From Lachnospiraceae bacterium (lineage in GTDB: Bacteria > Bacillota > Clostridia > Lachnospirales > Lachnospiraceae): 6,602 bases of DNA. Where the stretch lies: NCBI GenBank assembly GCA_021204285.1, contig JAJPZP010000099.1, forward strand, positions 311-6,912, written 5' to 3'. This document shows, in pieces, positions 5,620-6,602 of the stretch. Below the pieces are notes generated by a model, which had not been told where the DNA came from, made no database searches, and worked only from the letters and a program-made list of their open reading frames with translations. The number at the start of each line of letters is the position of its first letter. Positions within the stretch are counted from its first letter, which is position 1. A program made the translations under genes and the position numbers.

Positions 5620-6281
5620 AAACGATCGACGAGCTCTACTGGCTCGGGCGGTATACGGAGCGCGTCTTCACGACGCTGCAGGTTTTTGAAAAAATATACG
5701 ACCAGATGATCGACAGCAGTGGTTTCGGTTATGACGATTACTGCGAGCGCCTGGCGATTCCGAACATTTATGTCTCGAAGGAGGACTTTATCCGGCGCTA
5801 TCTCTTTGACGAGGAGAATCCGGATTCCCTGCTCTCGAATCTTCTGCGGGCCTATGACAATGCGATTCTGCTGCGGCAGATTTTAAGTTCTGAGGCGCTT
5901 GCCTATATACATATGTCGCTGGATGTGCTAAAATCGAGCAAGGATTCCAGAACTCCGCTGTGGTCTCTGCAGCCGCTGACCGACTATCTCTTTGCCTTCT
6001 GGGGCAGCGTCGAGGACTACGTGGAGGATGAAGATGAGAGAAATATTCTGAAGGCGGGCAAGCTCTGCGAGCGTCTCGATCTCTATCTGCGGCTCGACAT
6101 GCCCCTGCCGCTGGTGGAGCGGGAGTTCTGCCGCCTGCGCGCCAGAGTCTCGAAGCTTCATGTGGAGTACAACCTGATCGCGCTTGCGCGGCTGGGGGAA
6201 ATCATCGGAAAAGGAGAGGCATGGAAGGAACAGCGGCAGGAGGCGCTTACCGCGCTCGGCTCAATTCTTGAAATGCTGTAG
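5601..6281 (+). CDS. Alpha-E domain protein (DUF403)
   Basis: 226-residue, mainly alpha-helical protein of unknown biochemistry. It is the habitual partner of circularly permuted ATP-grasp and transglutaminase-like proteins. The N-terminal signature is ETIDELYWLGRYTERVFTTL (7-26), matching the family pattern LYWL.RY.ER. Later family-like parts are LLRAYDNAILLRQILSSEALAYI and, near the C terminus, VEREFCRLRARVSKLHVEYN. There is no signal peptide or membrane segment. It is shorter than the roughly 300-residue alpha-E proteins of many Proteobacteria but looks intact. The start at 5601 lies inside the previous gene. The nearest purine-rich sites are GGAGGGGG (5581-5588) and AAGGA (5593-5597), neither ideally spaced, so translation is probably coupled. 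The stop is two bases before the next start. Confidence 0.9.
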   Translation: MGAVSIETIDELYWLGRYTERVFTTLQVFEKIYDQMIDSSGFGYDDYCERLAIPNIYVSKEDFIRRYLFDEENPDSLLSNLLRAYDNAILLRQILSSEALAYIHMSLDVLKSSKDSRTPLWSLQPLTDYLFAFWGSVEDYVEDEDERNILKAGKLCERLDLYLRLDMPLPLVEREFCRLRARVSKLHVEYNLIALARLGEIIGKGEAWKEQRQEALTALGSILEML

Positions 6282-6283
6282 GC

Positions 6284-6602
6284 ATGAAGCGATTACATTT
6301 TTCATATGAGATGGAGCTGCAGTTCGGCCATCCGGTGACGGAGCACTATTTTGTGCTGCGTTTTGTGCCGGAGAGCAGCGCGGTGCAGACGATCGAGGAG
6401 GCGGACTATGAGGTCCGGCCTGCGGCGCATCTTGCCAGACAGACGGACGGTTTTGGCAATTCGATTCTCGTGGGCGATATCCGGGAGAGCCATGAGGCCT
6501 TCTCGTACCGGACGACGGGCATCGCGCAGGTTTCCTACGCGGAAGGTCTGCCGGAGGAGCTGCATCCGGTTTACTGCAGGGAAAGCCCGCTCACCGCGAT
6601 GG
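6284..6602 (+). CDS. Transglutaminase-like protein, N-terminal part, truncated by the window edge
   Basis: The 106 visible codons remain open to the window end. The start MKRLHFSYEMELQFGHPVTE, followed by HYFVLRFVPES and TDGFGNSILVGDI, matches the beta-rich N-terminal domain found before the cysteine-protease-like core of bacterial transglutaminase-like proteins (Bact_transglu_N). The catalytic Cys-His-Asp core would lie beyond the window, so its state cannot be judged. Members are usually predicted to be peptidases or amidases rather than protein cross-linkers. The ATG follows the alpha-E stop after two bases, with no clear ribosome site of its own, which fits translational coupling. Domain assignment is good; complete function is inferred from the gene neighbourhood. 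Confidence 0.82.
   Translation, partial: MKRLHFSYEMELQFGHPVTEHYFVLRFVPESSAVQTIEEADYEVRPAAHLARQTDGFGNSILVGDIRESHEAFSYRTTGIAQVSYAEGLPEELHPVYCRESPLTAM

Overview
The window looks like chromosome from a fairly GC-rich Clostridia/Firmicutes bacterium, most likely Lachnospiraceae-like. This is inferred from the ecfA2-ecfT-truA order, the Shine-Dalgarno sites, the sigma-A style promoters with extended -10 boxes, and the protein sequences. All genes are on the + strand.

Layout: (1) 2-2185 is the end of a housekeeping operon. It holds the C-terminal part of the ECF transporter ATPase EcfA2, the transmembrane coupling protein EcfT and the tRNA pseudouridine synthase TruA. (2) 2182-2339 is a self-contained tRNA-Trp(CCA) unit with a near-consensus promoter and an intrinsic terminator. 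The promoter -35 box overlaps the truA stop codon. (3) 2366-3893 is a promoter-led two-gene unit: a DUF1653-domain protein with an extra C-terminal helical region, then an Mrp/NBP35-type P-loop iron-sulfur carrier ATPase with a cysteine-rich N terminus. (4) 3894-4305 is a 412-base non-coding stretch. It contains a second strong promoter, an intrinsic terminator only about 40 bases downstream of it, and a roughly 212-bp highly palindromic element bounded by perfect 10-bp inverted repeats. (5) 4306-6602 is a tightly packed cluster: circularly permuted ATP-grasp protein, alpha-E (DUF403) protein, and the start of a transglutaminase-like protein cut by the window edge. Such gene sets were predicted from comparative genomics to form a peptide or amide ligation and cleavage system. 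To my knowledge its substrate is unknown.

How they work together: EcfA2 and EcfT are the energising module for vitamin or metal uptake, and TruA and tRNA-Trp serve translation. Mrp probably hands over Fe-S clusters. The ATP-grasp/alpha-E/transglutaminase genes overlap or nearly touch (19-base overlap, then a 2-base gap), so they are probably co-translated and work as one system. The two most interesting places are the palindromic element just upstream of that system and the system itself.
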